From positions 1-22,061 of the forward strand of contig BNVA01000014.1 in NCBI GenBank assembly GCA_025997755.1: DNA of 22,061 nt, given 5' to 3'. A program made the position numbers and the translations under genes. Under the pieces are notes generated by a model. It saw nothing but the letters and a program-made list of their open reading frames with translations, searched no databases and was not told where the DNA came from. Each line of letters starts with the position of its first letter. Positions within the stretch are counted from its first letter, which is position 1. Positions 21,569-22,061 of this stretch are shown piece after piece. The DNA is from Spirochaetia bacterium. Lineage in GTDB: Bacteria; Spirochaetota; Spirochaetia; Treponematales; Breznakiellaceae.

Positions 21569-22061
21569 ATGAAAAGTTATATCTCGGCATTGGCTTGCCC
21601 TAAGTGTAAAAAAACTTACGATTACCGCACGGAACGGCATCTGTGCGAATGTGGTTCCCCGCTTTTGGTCGAATACGATTTAGCGGCAGTGTGTAAAAAT
21701 ATGAATCGGGGGGCGCTTGCAAGCCGTCCGGCAACGCTGTGGCGGTACCGCGAACTCTTGCCGGTACTGGACGAAAAAAATATTGTATCGCTGAACGAAG
21801 GCTGGACGCCGCTGCTTACACTTGAAAGGGCAGGTAAAAAACACGGCTTTGGAAGACTGCTTATGAAAGACGAGGGCATTATTCCGACCGGAACATTCAA
21901 GGCGAGGGGGGCGGCGGTCGGGGTGTCAAAGGCTAAGGAATTGGGTGTGCATGATTTTGCCATGCCGACAAATGGCAACGCGGGAGCGGCATGGGCGCTT
22001 TACGCGGCGCGGGCGGGGATAAATGCGCATATTCTAATGCCGCAGGATGCTCCGTTTATAA
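21569..22061 (+). CDS. thrC: Threonine synthase, N-terminal part (runs off the window)
   Basis: This is a PLP enzyme converting O-phosphohomoserine to threonine in the cytoplasm. 164 codons are visible. It opens with a zinc-ribbon-like CPKC (C10, C13) and CECG (C26, C28), as in many longer bacterial and archaeal threonine synthases. It then has VSLNEGWTPLL, MKDEGIIPTGTFKARGA with the PLP lysine candidate K111, and PTNGNAGAAWALYAARAG for phosphate binding. The C-terminal half lies beyond the window. The ATG at 21569 directly follows an extended -10 box and has no ribosome site, so it is probably translated leaderless. Related PLP fold-II enzymes cannot be fully excluded from this part alone, but the zinc-ribbon start favours threonine synthase. 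Confidence 0.9.
   Translation, partial: MKSYISALACPKCKKTYDYRTERHLCECGSPLLVEYDLAAVCKNMNRGALASRPATLWRYRELLPVLDEKNIVSLNEGWTPLLTLERAGKKHGFGRLLMKDEGIIPTGTFKARGAAVGVSKAKELGVHDFAMPTNGNAGAAWALYAARAGINAHILMPQDAPFI

Noticed and set aside
1..22061. tRNA, rRNA or riboswitch
   Set aside because: I looked in the intergenic regions and saw no cloverleaf, rRNA segment or known riboswitch core. A covariance-model scan was not possible here.

Overview
The window looks like chromosome from a Treponema-type spirochaete, probably a host-associated (gut) one. The signs are a BspA-type LRR_5 protein tail of the treponemal kind, a CsgG/LpoB-like exported protein with a GGGKE start to the mature part, permissive spirochaetal lipoboxes, and a short XRE regulator of a treponemal type. 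This taxonomic call is by pattern recognition only; no search was run.

Region 1 (1-3850) is accessory and damaged. It holds a MazF toxin cut off after about 29 residues, an orphan one-helix protein, and an exported CsgG-like/LRR_5 gene split by a roughly 1.2 kb DDE insertion sequence. The IS has 14-bp imperfect terminal repeats and a likely GTTG target duplication. Removing the IS plus one GTTG restores the reading frame exactly. A divergent XRE regulator follows, across an intergenic region with two inverted repeats.

Region 2 (4150-15990) is a long minus-strand block that looks like two operons. The upstream one reads metA - hisD - MATE - one-helix protein - Pro/Glu-rich TPR lipoprotein - DapF-fold racemase. 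It starts from a sigma70 promoter so close to metA that the mRNA should be leaderless. The second has its own promoter (TTGCCT-17-TATTAT) and reads: 30-codon lipoprotein remnant - ABC-3 metal permease - chemoreceptor with a C-terminal hemerythrin domain - mnmA - neuB-type synthase. Several junctions are 4-bp ATGA overlaps.

Region 3 (16094-18640) holds a coiled-coil/PD-(D/E)XK protein on the plus strand and a minus-strand amtB-glnB nitrogen pair. A good sigma54 (-24/-12) sequence lies 5' of amtB.

Region 4 (18640-21130) is the most interesting part. A heptanucleotide tandem repeat and an inverted repeat lie between the sigma54 promoter and a divergent surface-protein gene. That gene carries a run of 13 G six codons after its ATG, so it is a candidate phase-variable (contingency) locus. 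The protein combines InlB/Flg_new-like repeats with a large glycine-rich domain resembling that of animal ALK/LTK receptors. A strong terminator follows. The window ends inside thrC (threonine synthase), which also appears to start leaderless.

How the parts may fit together (inference): amino-acid supply (metA, hisD, thrC), nitrogen uptake and sensing (amtB-glnB), metal uptake and oxygen/redox taxis (permease plus hemerythrin chemoreceptor), and variable surface proteins (Gly-rich protein, CsgG/LRR protein). The surface and accessory loci carry the signs of recent change: an IS insertion, deletions, and repeat tracts prone to slippage.
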